64,000 bases of DNA from Thermogemmatispora carboxidivorans (GTDB lineage: Bacteria > Chloroflexota > Ktedonobacteria > Ktedonobacterales > Ktedonobacteraceae). Below are positions 34,468 to 43,981 of this stretch, piece by piece. Location: positions 5,432,327-5,496,326 of the forward strand of contig NZ_JNIM01000001.1 in NCBI RefSeq assembly GCF_000702505.1, in the 5' to 3' direction. The translations under genes were made by a program, and so were the position numbers. The notes under the pieces are model-generated. The model had not been told where the DNA came from and ran no database searches. It saw only the letters and a list, made by a program, of their open reading frames with translations. The first letter of the stretch is position 1. Each line of letters begins with the position of its first letter.

Positions 34468-37400
34468 CTAGGCCACGACCGAGGTTGCTTCCGAGCTGGT
34501 TTCGGGACCTTCCTCTGACGAGGGGCGGCTGCCATTGCCATTGAGCGAGCTGCGCGGCATCACCACAGGTAGATTGCTCTCGACCACCTGTCCCCCATCG
34601 ATCAAGAGATAGTAGGGGAACTGAGCGGGATCAAAAGCACCGCTGTGCGAGATAAAGAAGACCTGCTCGAAGTGCTGGCCCAGCATCTCACCGGTCACAA
34701 CTTCGACCACAGCCTGCGCTCGCCGCTGATCGAAGGAGCTAAGCGGCTCGTCGAGGAGCAAAAAGCCTGGAGCGGCATTGAGCTCGCGAGGCAGGGCCGC
34801 GATCGCAAAAGCCAGACGCAAGGCAAAGGAAATCTGGTCTGCAGCTCCGCTGGAGAGTGCTTCGCGCGGGATATACTCGCCAGCTGCCGAATCCCAGACC
34901 CGCCAGCGCAGGGGTCCGCCGCTGGCGCTGCCCTCTTCTGGCTCGGTCACCAACTGCACATCGTGGTAACGGCCACTGGTCAGGAGGGGCAGAATTTGCT
35001 GCATGTAGTATTCGGTGCGCGGGACCATCTTGCGCATCAGGCGTTCGATGACCGCAGCGATCAACATACTGCCACGCTTCTTGGTTTGATAGCTGCGTTC
35101 CTGTTGCTCCATGCGCTTGCGAGTCTGCTCCAGATCGAGGCGCTCGCCGCCAGTTCCCAGTTGCTGGCTCAGCTCCAGCTCCTCCTTCTCACGCAGCTGG
35201 AGCTCGTGCTCAAGCTGCTCGCGCTCTTGCTCTAAACGCTGGCGATCGGCGACGCCATACTCGCCAACGAGAGGCCAGACGGCCACAATTTCTTCGCGCT
35301 GGTAGCCCTGGGGAGTGGGGCGCCCACGCAGCTCAAGCAGAGAGCGAATCCGCTCGTGGATCTCCTCGATTTCCTGCCGACACAGCTCGATCTTGGCCCG
35401 CGAAGCTCCCTCTTGCATCTGCAACTGCTCCAGCTCTTGCAGAATGCTTTCTTCGCTGGCAGCCTGCAGTTCCTGCTGACAGCGAGCACGGAGGCCGTTG
35501 AGCGTCTCGGCAAAGGGATTGGGCGGGATAATCCAGCTCCCGAGCACCGTGCTGAACTTGGCCAGCTGCTGATAGTAGCCAGAGAGGGACAGTTGACGCT
35601 CTTTGAGGAGGGCAGCGTAGTGCTCGCGGCGTCCCTGCAGCTCGATGCGGCGCCCGAGAGTAATATGGAGCGCCTCCAGTTCGCGGCGCGCCGCGCTCTC
35701 TGCGCTGCTGACCTGAGCCTGACCGAACTGCAGGCCGAGGGGCTTGACGCGCTGGCGCAAGGAATCTGTCAGTTTCTGCAGGGCCTCCCTGAGAGCGGCC
35801 TGCTGCTCGCGGGCGCGCGCCAGCTGTTGGAGGGGATCGCTCGTCTGGAAGCGTTCGAGGCGCCCGAGGAGCACCTGCTTGCGGGTCTGGAGACCTTCCA
35901 GCTCCTGCTCACAGCTCTTGATCTGCTCCTGCAGCTCGGCGATCGCATCGATCTTGCCGTCGAGGGCGGCGATCTCCAGCTCGGCAGTTTTGAGCGCCTC
36001 CTCAATGATGGCCTTTAGCTCGGCATGTTTTGCGGGGGAATTGAAGACGTTAGCCTCGAAAGTAGGAATCGGCAGACCCTCTTGACCCATCAAAGTCGCC
36101 AGCTCATGGCGAGCCTGATCCACGGCCACCAGGTCGCTGCGGAGCTTGCTGTGGATATCATCCAGATCTTTAGCGCGGGCCTCCTCCTCCAGCTCGCTCA
36201 CCTGCCTGCGCAGAGTGGCGACCGTCTCGGCACCCTGTGTCACCTGAGTGCGCAGAGTGGCCAGGCGCTCACGAGCTTCAGCCAGGGCCTGCTGCTCATT
36301 GAGAGAAGAGCGCTCGGCCTGGGCCTGCTCAATCAGGCGCCGGGCCTCATCAGGCGAAGCCGGGATTTCGGCCCCGAGGGCACGAATCTCCTCTTCGACG
36401 CGGGCCAGGGCCTCTTGACCCCCATTGGCGCGGGCCGCCGCCTCACGAGCTGCCACCATTGCCCGGACATGATTGAGCGCGTCCTGCTCGCGCTGTAGGG
36501 CCTGTTGGACAGAGATCCGCGCGCGACTATAGCGGATAAAGATGACGACAAAAGCGGCAACGCAGGCAGCCGCCAGCACAATGCCGATCACCGCCGGAAC
36601 CAGGAGCTGCGAGAGCGCCCAGATGAAGCTCAGGAGAGCGGCGATCCCGAAACCGATGCCGGCCACGATTAGAAAGGCGAGCAGGTGGCGCACCACGCTG
36701 AGAGCGGCGGCAACCTCTTGATGACAGCGCTCATGTTGTTGATAGGCAGCGCGAACCTGTCGTTCAGCCTCCGTCAAGCCGCGCAACTTATCGCGCAGGT
36801 GCAGCCACTCCTCTAGCTGGCGCGCCAGATTTTGACGACGCCAGCGCTCCTCGTAGGTCGCGACTTGCTGCTCGGTCTGGCGCGTCTCCTGCTCAGAGCG
36901 AGCCTGTTGCTGCTCAGCCTCGCGCAGGCGGCGGCGTGCATCCTCAATGCGGTTCTCCAGCTGCTCAGCCTGCTCACGTGCCGCCAGGTGCTGGGCATAG
37001 CGCTCCTCAGCCTGACACAGCGTCTCTAAGCGGGAGGCCAAATGACGCAGGCGCCGCAGCCGCTCCTCCAGGGAGGGCCGTCCGGCCCGGCGGCGCTCTT
37101 CCAGCTCGCTGCGAGTCAAACGGGCCTGATCGAGGCGGGCCTGAGCGCGGCTGATTTGCGTCTCCAGCTGCTCGAGGTTCTCCTCAAAGGTCGTGCGCTC
37201 CTGAGCCTCCTGCTCCAGCTCCTTAATGGTACTGACCGTAGCCAGGAGGTCAGTAGCCATGCGCTCCAGAGTACCGAAAGAGCGCGAGAGATCTTCAAGC
37301 TCGCGCACCCGCTTCTCCAAAGCCGGCAGCTCTTGGCGTTCGCGCAGTTCCAGATCGGCGATCTGGCGGTCCAACTCTGGCAACTCGCGGCGGGCCTCAG

Positions 37401-38250
37401 CCATCTCATCGTAGGCAGTAATCAGCTCAGCGAGGATCGCCTCAGCCTTCTTCAGCTGCTGCACGCGAGCCTGGCGGCTCTTCAGCTCGGAACGCTTCTG
37501 CTGGATAGTCGAGAGATTGCTCTCCTGCTCAGCAATCTCTGCCTCTTGCTGCTCGATCTCGGCCAGATACTCATTGACGGCCACAGCGTCCAGGGCTTCC
37601 TCGACCTGGCCTAGCCTGGCGCTCAGCTCGGGAATGCGAGCCTGCAGCTCGGCCAGCCGCAAGCGCGCAGCGCACTCGCGCAGCTGCTCCTCATCCTCGG
37701 GGGTCAGACGAAACTGCTCAGCCAGGCGTGTCAGCTTCTCCAGGCCCAAGAGGCGGCGCAGAGCAAGCTCGCGTTGACCGCCACTGATCTGCTCAAGACG
37801 TTGGAGGCCCTTCTGCTCGATCAGGCAGGAATTGCGCAGCGTCTCACCATCGAGGCGCCCCAACTCGGCAATGATGCGCTCATTAGCGGCGCGCAGCTGA
37901 GTGATTGGCTCGCTCTCAGGCATGCCGAGGCGACGGACCACAAGCGAGACGCGCTGGCCGCTGCCGCGCTCAATCGTGCGCGTGATAGCCAGTTCAGTGG
38001 CGCCCACGGAGAGCGTCAGCTTGACGGAAGCCTCCGCCTCTCCGTACATAATCAGGTCGTCCAGCGCCCGTTTCTCCCGATGCGTAGTGAGTGGCTCGCC
38101 AAAGAGAGCAAAGTAGATACATTCAAAGAGGGTTGATTTACCAGCCTCGTTCGGCCCCTGGATCAGGATACTTCCGCGCTGGGGAAAGTGCAGATCTATT
38201 TCTCGCAAGAGCCTGAAACGCTCGACTGTCAGATGTTTCAGAATAATCAT
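34468..38250 (-). CDS. SbcC/Rad50-like ATPase with transmembrane hairpin (YhaN type)
   Basis: This 1260-residue ATPase starts with MIILKHLTVERFRLL and Walker A QGPNEAGKSTLFE near residue 30. The C-terminal half-site has LSSGAADQISFALRLAFAI near 1145 and Walker B GFLLLDEPLSSFD near 1180, the split-ATPase plan of SMC/SbcC proteins. Long coiled coils fill the middle. Instead of a CxxC zinc hook, the coiled-coil tip carries two hydrophobic segments at about residues 519-540 and 547-570, as in Bacillus YhaN, so the protein is probably membrane-attached. It follows the SbcD-like gene by ~210 bp on the same strand. Expected role: ATP-dependent DNA end processing. Start chosen where family similarity begins, with GGAG upstream. 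Confidence 0.87.
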   Translation of the reverse strand: MIILKHLTVERFRLLREIDLHFPQRGSILIQGPNEAGKSTLFECIYFALFGEPLTTHREKRALDDLIMYGEAEASVKLTLSVGATELAITRTIERGSGQRVSLVVRRLGMPESEPITQLRAANERIIAELGRLDGETLRNSCLIEQKGLQRLEQISGGQRELALRRLLGLEKLTRLAEQFRLTPEDEEQLRECAARLRLAELQARIPELSARLGQVEEALDAVAVNEYLAEIEQQEAEIAEQESNLSTIQQKRSELKSRQARVQQLKKAEAILAELITAYDEMAEARRELPELDRQIADLELRERQELPALEKRVRELEDLSRSFGTLERMATDLLATVSTIKELEQEAQERTTFEENLEQLETQISRAQARLDQARLTRSELEERRRAGRPSLEERLRRLRHLASRLETLCQAEERYAQHLAAREQAEQLENRIEDARRRLREAEQQQARSEQETRQTEQQVATYEERWRRQNLARQLEEWLHLRDKLRGLTEAERQVRAAYQQHERCHQEVAAALSVVRHLLAFLIVAGIGFGIAALLSFIWALSQLLVPAVIGIVLAAACVAAFVVIFIRYSRARISVQQALQREQDALNHVRAMVAAREAAARANGGQEALARVEEEIRALGAEIPASPDEARRLIEQAQAERSSLNEQQALAEARERLATLRTQVTQGAETVATLRRQVSELEEEARAKDLDDIHSKLRSDLVAVDQARHELATLMGQEGLPIPTFEANVFNSPAKHAELKAIIEEALKTAELEIAALDGKIDAIAELQEQIKSCEQELEGLQTRKQVLLGRLERFQTSDPLQQLARAREQQAALREALQKLTDSLRQRVKPLGLQFGQAQVSSAESAARRELEALHITLGRRIELQGRREHYAALLKERQLSLSGYYQQLAKFSTVLGSWIIPPNPFAETLNGLRARCQQELQAASEESILQELEQLQMQEGASRAKIELCRQEIEEIHERIRSLLELRGRPTPQGYQREEIVAVWPLVGEYGVADRQRLEQEREQLEHELQLREKEELELSQQLGTGGERLDLEQTRKRMEQQERSYQTKKRGSMLIAAVIERLMRKMVPRTEYYMQQILPLLTSGRYHDVQLVTEPEEGSASGGPLRWRVWDSAAGEYIPREALSSGAADQISFALRLAFAIAALPRELNAAPGFLLLDEPLSSFDQRRAQAVVEVVTGEMLGQHFEQVFFISHSGAFDPAQFPYYLLIDGGQVVESNLPVVMPRSSLNGNGSRPSSEEGPETSSEATSVVA

Positions 38251-38458
38251 TTCTGCTTCACTCCGTTCACACTCCTCTCGGGAGATGCGAGCGCTCTCCG
38301 CCGTTTTTTTCAGAGAGTCGAGCAGAGAGGCCAGCATGCTCGCCGCGACCCGCCCTTTCGCTACCACATCTCCTTCACATAGCTCAGCGGTGCAGAGCCT
38401 CCGACCAGCGAGCGCACCGATCAGGCGTCACAGGAGCGGGCGCTCAGAGCGCTTCGCG

Positions 38459-39898
38459 CTAATGGATTTCATCCAGAGCATTCAGCAACACTTCTTTTGT
38501 CACCAACAGAGCTTTTTTTTCTTGTTCATCAGAGGCGGCAGCGATCCACTCATCGGCCAGAGCAGCCAGCTCCTCGCGAGGAGAGAAACGCTCGCTGGCC
38601 TCAGTCGGGCCGACACTGCTGGAAGCCTCATGGTCAGGCACCAGGGTCAGGGCCGTATCGTCAATGGCCAACGAGAAAGCGTGCTGCTCGCCATATCGGC
38701 GGATCTGGTTCAGATCGAGCTGATGATATTGCTGGCGCGTCAGCTCGCCCTCCAGCTTCAGCTGAACCATCGTCTGTTGATCGCAGAGAGGGCGCAGACG
38801 CTCCAGAATAACGGTCGTGGGAGAGCCAGCAGTAGAAGCAGCAGACGCCGCAGCGCCAGTCTCGCCGCTGGGCGTCCCTGTCGGTGGGGCTGGCCAGAGC
38901 GCGCTGGTTGGTACCACCAGACGACGCAGGCGTACAGCCTCGACAGCGATATGCTTGCACCAGCGAACGCCATCGCTCGCCAAACCGAGAAAGACAAAGC
39001 CAGGCTCGGCATCGGGGTCATTGAAATCAATATGCTGAGTCGGGCCCGCCACGATCAGCTCGCACTGGCCAACGCGCAGCTGCTGAAAGGCATGATGATA
39101 ACCGGCCAGGACATACTGGAAAGCGGTCTGCCGGGCCAATGTCGAGCGGCTCACCAGAGCCTGGGCCTGAGCTTCGGCAGGGGCAGGCTCGGCGCTCAGG
39201 CCCTCAATAGGGGCATGGAGAATCAAAATACGGATCTGGGCACGCTCAAGCTCAGCAGCGGGACGAACGGAGGCCAGAGGATCACCTTCCTGGCCAGCGC
39301 GCACACTCAGACCACAGAGACCGACCCGTATCTGCCCAATCTCACAGAAGGCCGGCGCTAATTCGATCAGAGGTTGCCTGCTTCCCAGACTGGCCCCCGC
39401 CGTTGTCGTGGCCGACGGCTGGGAAGCGGGCGAGAGCGGTTCAAAATAATGGAGGGCGCCGAGGCGGGCGAAGCTCAAGTGAGGCGCGGGCAGCGCCCCC
39501 TCAGCGAGGGCCCGGCCCAGCGGCGGCGTATCGTGTAGCCCACCGACCATAAACGTGCGCACACCCGCCTGACGGAGCTGAACCAGACGCTCGGCCACAA
39601 AGCTACGCTCATGCTCAGCCGGATTCAACGAATCGAAAAGATCCCCGGCCTGAATGAAAAGATCAACGCCCTGACCAATCGCGAAATCAACCGCCTGTTG
39701 AAAGGCATGCCGTAGCTGGCGTGCTCGCTCCTCGCGCCGGCGCATCGGCTGGCCAGCGGCAGCGCCCAGATGGTTATCTGCCGTCAGAACCACCGTGATC
39801 ACATCGCGCGGGCGCGAAGCCGCATCCTGCTCCTCACTCGCCTGCTGCTCAGGGTCCAGCTTCTTTTCTGAACCCTCCTCCACAAGTTCTTCTGTCAT
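38459..39898 (-). CDS. SbcD/Mre11-like metallophosphoesterase (YhaO type)
   Basis: This 479-residue calcineurin-like phosphoesterase is the nuclease partner of the SbcC-like ATPase downstream. Motifs run in order: LTADNHLG near residue 38 (D-x-H), QAGDLFDSLNP near 88, VGGLHDTPP near 118, ILILHAPIEG near 225 and LAGYHHAF near 265. The GNHD motif reads GGLHD, so the usual metal-binding/catalytic Asn is not where expected, and GHxH reads GYHH. The protein may have lower or altered nuclease activity. The first ~30 residues are acidic and probably disordered. GGAAG precedes the ATG. The gene faces a divergent HD-GYP gene. Confidence 0.87.
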   Translation of the reverse strand: MTEELVEEGSEKKLDPEQQASEEQDAASRPRDVITVVLTADNHLGAAAGQPMRRREERARQLRHAFQQAVDFAIGQGVDLFIQAGDLFDSLNPAEHERSFVAERLVQLRQAGVRTFMVGGLHDTPPLGRALAEGALPAPHLSFARLGALHYFEPLSPASQPSATTTAGASLGSRQPLIELAPAFCEIGQIRVGLCGLSVRAGQEGDPLASVRPAAELERAQIRILILHAPIEGLSAEPAPAEAQAQALVSRSTLARQTAFQYVLAGYHHAFQQLRVGQCELIVAGPTQHIDFNDPDAEPGFVFLGLASDGVRWCKHIAVEAVRLRRLVVPTSALWPAPPTGTPSGETGAAASAASTAGSPTTVILERLRPLCDQQTMVQLKLEGELTRQQYHQLDLNQIRRYGEQHAFSLAIDDTALTLVPDHEASSSVGPTEASERFSPREELAALADEWIAAASDEQEKKALLVTKEVLLNALDEIH

Positions 39899-40290
39899 CG
39901 CAAGCTACTTCCAACTGAACTGAGAGACGATCTTACTGCCGTGCAACAAGTCGCAGTGATCTTTCCTGCACACAGAATTGATGGTAAGAGGAGTCTATCA
40001 TAAATTATGACGATTAAAAAACAGGCGGCCCGGAAAGAGGGACCATTTGGGGGATGAGCAGGCAGGCCGCGTTTTCCTGGGGAGGCCGTCCCTGCTCGAA
40101 GCAACCGGGCAGGCAGGTGAGCGGGGGTGTCAGGAAGAGACAAATAGAGGACGAGTGACACAAAAGTACTGCCTGAAAACAAGAGCTTGGGCAGACAGCA
40201 AGTGAAAACATTACTATATTATATGATTCATCGTCTTGCACTCATTCTCTTTACCGTCATCCATTGTGGGCTTAGAGGGAGTAGAGCAGA
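39899..40290. other. Divergent spacer between the SbcD-like and HD-GYP genes
   Basis: This 392-bp spacer should hold promoters for both directions. AT-rich patches occur near 39990-40018 and 40208-40230, but no clear -35/-10 pair stands out. I see no gene. Confidence 0.35.
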
Positions 40291-40950
40291 GTGGTGGCAG
40301 TCAAAACCTTGAAGGATGGCAGGGAGAGCAGAGAGATTCTGCTCGCCTTTGCCAGGAGCATAAAGGAGCGCGATCTCGTGACCTACGAGCATTCGCGCCG
40401 GGTTGCTGTCTACGCCTATCGTTTGGCGAGCAAGTTGGGGTGGGAGCACGGTCAGGCCCGTGATCTGGCCCTGGCGGCTCTGGTCCATGATCTAGGGAAA
40501 ACCTGGATTGCCAATGAGATTTTGCACAAATCCGCCGCCCTCTCTGCAGAGGAGCGGCGCAAGATGCAGCGTCATCCAGTGATCGGCGCACGCATTTTGA
40601 TTGGGTGCGATGTGGACCCGTTTTATGTTGAAACGGTCCTCTACCATCATGAGCGCTGGGATGGTCAGGGTTATCCTTCCGGATTGCGCGGCGAGGCTAT
40701 TCCTTTGAGTGCGCGCATTTTGACGGTGGCCGACGTCTACGATGTCTTGACCTCGCAGCGCCCTTACAAAGAGCCATATTCGTCGGAGATGGCTCGCGAG
40801 TGTATCGGGCGCGACGCCGGCACCAGCTTCGACCCCACGGTGGTGGCCGCTTTCGTGGAACTGCTGGATACGACGCCGAATTTCCTCCTCCCCTGTCAGC
40901 CAGCCGACCTTGATCGGTTAGCAGAGATCGCCTTGTTGCAGCTGCCCTGA
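40291..40950 (+). CDS. HD-GYP domain phosphohydrolase
   Basis: This 219-residue single-domain protein has the HD-GYP signature: EHSRRVAVYA near residue 30, the metal pair in ALVHDLGK near 64, H(P)VIGARIL near 100, YHHERWDGQGYPSGLRGE near 122 (the GYP motif) and LTVADVYDVLTS near 148. HD-GYP proteins usually hydrolyse cyclic di-GMP. There is no sensor domain, so it acts alone or with a partner. The start is GTG at 40291 (a second GTG follows directly), with GAGGGAG about 14 bp before. It converges with the PyrK-like gene, with a hairpin between. c-di-GMP activity is inferred. Confidence 0.9.
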   Translation: MVAVKTLKDGRESREILLAFARSIKERDLVTYEHSRRVAVYAYRLASKLGWEHGQARDLALAALVHDLGKTWIANEILHKSAALSAEERRKMQRHPVIGARILIGCDVDPFYVETVLYHHERWDGQGYPSGLRGEAIPLSARILTVADVYDVLTSQRPYKEPYSSEMARECIGRDAGTSFDPTVVAAFVELLDTTPNFLLPCQPADLDRLAEIALLQLP

Positions 40951-41058
40951 TTCCTGCAGCAGTATCTGTGGTAGCAGGCGGTTAGAAGCCGGGAGAGGGG
41001 AGCCTGGGCTATGGGGAGAGGAATGGGGAAGGTCGCCCCGACAGGTTCTAGAAGCAGT

Positions 41059-41095
41059 CGACCAGTGGGCCATTACCCTGCTGGCCCACTGGTCG
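41059..41095. terminator. Bidirectional hairpin between the HD-GYP and PyrK-like genes
   Basis: CGACCAGTGGGCC (41059-41071) and GGCCCACTGGTCG (41083-41095) form a perfect 13-bp stem with an 11-nt loop between two convergent genes. There is no T-tract on either side. Confidence 0.6.
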
Positions 41096-41116
41096 GGACT
41101 GGCAGGTCCTGTCTTG

Positions 41117-41899
41117 TCAGCCTCGGGCCAGGGTCGGCAGATCGAAGGTGGGTCCGTCCTGGCAGATGAGGCGCGGGTTACGGCTGGTCTCCAGGGTACA
41201 GGCCAGACAGGTACCCGTGCCACAAACGAGGGGCTGGAGTACAGCGACCTGGGCAAAGCCTGGACGGCGCAGGCGCTCGAAGCGTTGATAGAGTTGCAGC
41301 GCCGTTTCACGTGAAACGCCCAAACAGACAGCATCGGCCCAGCTAAGATAGTCCCCCAGTGTAGTCAAGAGTCCTCCTTGCTGGCCCGTATCCTGAGCGG
41401 CTCCGCCAGCGCTCGTCACCAGATGATACTCAACTTCCTCCGGCAACAGCGCAGCCGGGTAGCTTTCTTGCGGCTGCGTCACCTCTTGCACAAGGGTCAC
41501 CGCCAGTCCCTGCTCGCTAGCACGCTGAGCCAGCAACGCCAGCGCCACCACCCCAAAGCCCTCGGCGACCAGCAGTAGCGTGCTCAGGCGGGACGGCAGT
41601 TGCCACCCCTGGCCCAATGGACCCAGCAGGTCCAGCTCTTCCCCTGCGGGGCGCCGTGCTAACCAGGCCGTCCCGCGCCCACGTACCTGGAACAGAATAC
41701 GGCAGTGCTGGCCCTCAACGCTATGCACAAAGAAAGGCCGGCGCAGCAGAGGATCAAATGCCCCCTCCTCAGCACAGCGTACCATACAGTACTGGCCTGG
41801 ACGCACCGCCTGCGCCAGAGCCGGTGCGCGCAGCTCCAGCAAGTGTAGCTCTGGCCGTACAGCCAGGTTTTCCTCAATTATCGCCCGATAAAGACGCAT
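41117..41899 (-). CDS. pyrK: Dihydroorotate dehydrogenase electron-transfer subunit-like protein (PyrK)
   Basis: This 260-residue protein resembles PyrK, the FAD and [2Fe-2S] subunit that passes electrons from dihydroorotate dehydrogenase B to NAD+. Visible features are the FAD-binding barrel with PGQYCMVRC near residue 36, RRPFFVHSV near 54, the NAD-binding part from LLLVAEGFG near 110, and a C-terminal 2Fe-2S motif with cysteines in CGTGTCLAC and a final C in RLICQDGPTFD (spacing C-x4-C-x2-C-x11-C, exactly the PyrK pattern). No pyrD lies beside it, so a different partner dehydrogenase is possible. The ATG is preceded by GGAGAGGAG. Confidence 0.8.
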   Translation of the reverse strand: MRLYRAIIEENLAVRPELHLLELRAPALAQAVRPGQYCMVRCAEEGAFDPLLRRPFFVHSVEGQHCRILFQVRGRGTAWLARRPAGEELDLLGPLGQGWQLPSRLSTLLLVAEGFGVVALALLAQRASEQGLAVTLVQEVTQPQESYPAALLPEEVEYHLVTSAGGAAQDTGQQGGLLTTLGDYLSWADAVCLGVSRETALQLYQRFERLRRPGFAQVAVLQPLVCGTGTCLACTLETSRNPRLICQDGPTFDLPTLARG

Positions 41900-41950
41900 A
41901 CTCGCTGTGCTCCTCTCCTTCTTCCGCTGCTCACCTACACGGCACTGATC

Positions 41951-42796
41951 TTAATCTGTGGCGATGAGGCCGAGGAAATTACGAGTACGCTCGCTCTGTG
42001 GATCATCGAAAATCTGCTCAGGGGGACCTTCCTCTACAATTACCCCGTGATCCATAAAGATCACGTGATCGGCGACATCGCGAGCAAAACCCATCTCATG
42101 GGTTACTACTACCATCGTCATGCCTTCCTCAGCCAGCTGGCGCATGACCTTCAGCACTTCGCCCACCAGCTCGGGATCGAGGGCCGAGGTTGCCTCATCG
42201 AAGAGCATCAGCTTGGGACGCATGGCCAACGCTCGCGCAATGGCCACTCGCTGCTGTTGACCGCCCGAGAGCTTATGAGGATAGACGTGGGCCTTCTCCT
42301 CCAGGCCGACCTTGCGCAGCAGCTCCATTGCTTGAGCGACTGCCTCGCCTCGCGGCATGCCCAGGACATGGATGGGGGCTTCGATAACGTTCTCCAGGGC
42401 CGTCATATGGGCAAAGAGGTTGAAGCGCTGGAAGACAAACCCAATCTGGGCCCGCATTTTGGCGATTTCGGCCTCCTGAGCCTCGACCAGTCGTCCCTTC
42501 ACCAGACGGTAGCCAACAAGCTGCCCATCAACATAGATGCGGCCACTATCGATCTTCTCAAGGTGATTAATGCAGCGCAGCAAGGTTGTTTTGCCGGAGC
42601 CGCTGGGGCCAATGATCACGACGACCTGCCCACGCTTCACCGTCATACTGACATTGTTGAGGACGAGCAGGTCGCCAAAGCGCTTTACCGCCTGCTCGAC
42701 GAGAACCATCTCCGCGCTCTCAGCGGCTTGAGAGGGAGCAGCCGAGAGAGGAGGCTCTTGCTCCTGATAACCGTTATAGCTTTGCTGCTGTGTCAC
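41951..42796 (-). CDS. glnQ: Polar amino-acid ABC importer, ATP-binding protein (GlnQ type)
   Basis: This 281-residue ABC ATPase of the PAAT family has Walker [13 protein letters not shown] near residue 67, Q-loop [10 protein letters not shown] near 130, signature [15 protein letters not shown] near 178, Walker [13 protein letters not shown] near 200 and H-loop VTHEMGFA near 232. The first ~30 residues are a polar extension. It energises uptake through the permease encoded 30 bp upstream and the lipoprotein at 43982. The GTG start follows AAGGAGG. Amino-acid type is not resolved. Confidence 0.94.
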   Translation of the reverse strand: MTQQQSYNGYQEQEPPLSAAPSQAAESAEMVLVEQAVKRFGDLLVLNNVSMTVKRGQVVVIIGPSGSGKTTLLRCINHLEKIDSGRIYVDGQLVGYRLVKGRLVEAQEAEIAKMRAQIGFVFQRFNLFAHMTALENVIEAPIHVLGMPRGEAVAQAMELLRKVGLEEKAHVYPHKLSGGQQQRVAIARALAMRPKLMLFDEATSALDPELVGEVLKVMRQLAEEGMTMVVVTHEMGFARDVADHVIFMDHGVIVEEGPPEQIFDDPQSERTRNFLGLIATD

Positions 42797-42826
42797 TGGT
42801 AGCGCCTCCTTTCAAGCAGACACGCA

Positions 42827-43618
42827 TTAGCGCGCTCCTCCATGTCCACCAGCGATCAACTCCCCGGACTCCAGGGGTGGATTGCCGAATCCCAGAACTC
42901 GCTGGGCCCAGCTCTTCTGTCCTGGGCGCCGACCTGGTCGTCCGCCTTTGGCTGCGTACTCGGGGTCCAGCCGACGCTCAATCCAGCGCTGGAAGTAGTC
43001 CCACAAGGTAGTCAGCAGCAGATAGTAGACGGTGGCCACGATCAGCAGTTCGAAAATCGAGAAGGTTGGCGCCCCCAGAATCTCGGCGGTCCCAGTCAGC
43101 TCCTCCAGCCCGATGACAGAGGCGATCGAGGTGGTCTTGAGCATATTGTTAAACTCATTGCCGAGGGGAGGGATAATGACCCGCGCCGCCTGTGGCAATA
43201 TAATGCGGCGCATAGCCAGCCAGTAGCGCATGCCCAAAGCGCGCGCAGCCTCCATCTGCCCTGGATCAACCGAGCTGATGCCCGCCCGGATGATCTCCGA
43301 CATGTAGGCTGCCTCGTTTAAAGAGAAGGCAATCAATATGCAGGTAATCTGACTGAAGAGCAGGCCGGGGACCAGCTTGGGCAACCCATCCCAGAGCAAG
43401 AGCACCTGGACGAGCAGGGGGCTGCCGCGGAAGAACCAGACATAGACTTGTACGGGGAAGGAGAGCCACTTGAAGCGCGACATGCGCATGAGCGCCAGAA
43501 ACAAGCCGAGAATCACGCCGGCAAGCTGGGCAACGACAGAGAGCCAGAGCGTGGTCCAGGCGGCCTGGAGAAAAAAGGGTGAAAGGATGAATTTCCAAAC
43601 GGCATCCCAATCGAACAT
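42827..43618 (-). CDS. Polar amino-acid ABC importer, permease
   Basis: This 263-residue HisM/GlnP-type permease has about five membrane segments. VYVWFFRGSPLLVQ near residue 58 is the family signature (FRGTPLLVQ), and the EAA loop EAARALGMRYWLAMRRIILPQA near 125 contacts the ATPase. The PAAT permease commonly works as a homodimer. AAGGAG lies before the ATG. The gene lies between the binding-protein gene (363 bp upstream) and the ATPase (30 bp downstream). The C-terminal ~35 residues are polar and Gly/Arg-rich. Confidence 0.94.
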   Translation of the reverse strand: MFDWDAVWKFILSPFFLQAAWTTLWLSVVAQLAGVILGLFLALMRMSRFKWLSFPVQVYVWFFRGSPLLVQVLLLWDGLPKLVPGLLFSQITCILIAFSLNEAAYMSEIIRAGISSVDPGQMEAARALGMRYWLAMRRIILPQAARVIIPPLGNEFNNMLKTTSIASVIGLEELTGTAEILGAPTFSIFELLIVATVYYLLLTTLWDYFQRWIERRLDPEYAAKGGRPGRRPGQKSWAQRVLGFGNPPLESGELIAGGHGGAR

Positions 43619-43981
43619 GGCGGGGATCTCCTTGGGTCGTTAGATCCGGCAAGAGACTGGCTAGCGCTGGGCACAGAGTGAGCTGAGCTAACTGAGCGCG
43701 CTCCCCTACCTCGGCCACCTGCCTTTCTTCTGGCCTGCCTGGGCCAGGCCTCTTCCTCACTTATGATAGTGTACGGCAGAAAGGGGGAGTCCACACCACC
43801 CTCTTTCCTCTTCTAAAGAAGGAGAGGAGGAGGTGGCCAGCAGTGGTCGCCAGATCGTCTCAGCTCGCAGCATGCTCACCCTGCCCGGGCCATCAGCCTC
43901 CACTACGAACCATAGGAGCGAGCCAACGAAAGCGAGATGAAGGAGGCTGAGGTAACCTGCGCGAAGAGCCTGCCAGTGAGG
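43619..43981. other. Spacer between the amino-acid binding-protein gene and the permease gene
   Basis: These 363 bp separate two genes of one transport system. I see no coding sequence and no convincing hairpin with T-tract. AATGGTAATG-like AT-rich promoter sequence is also absent, so the permease may be read through from the binding-protein gene. Confidence 0.35.
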
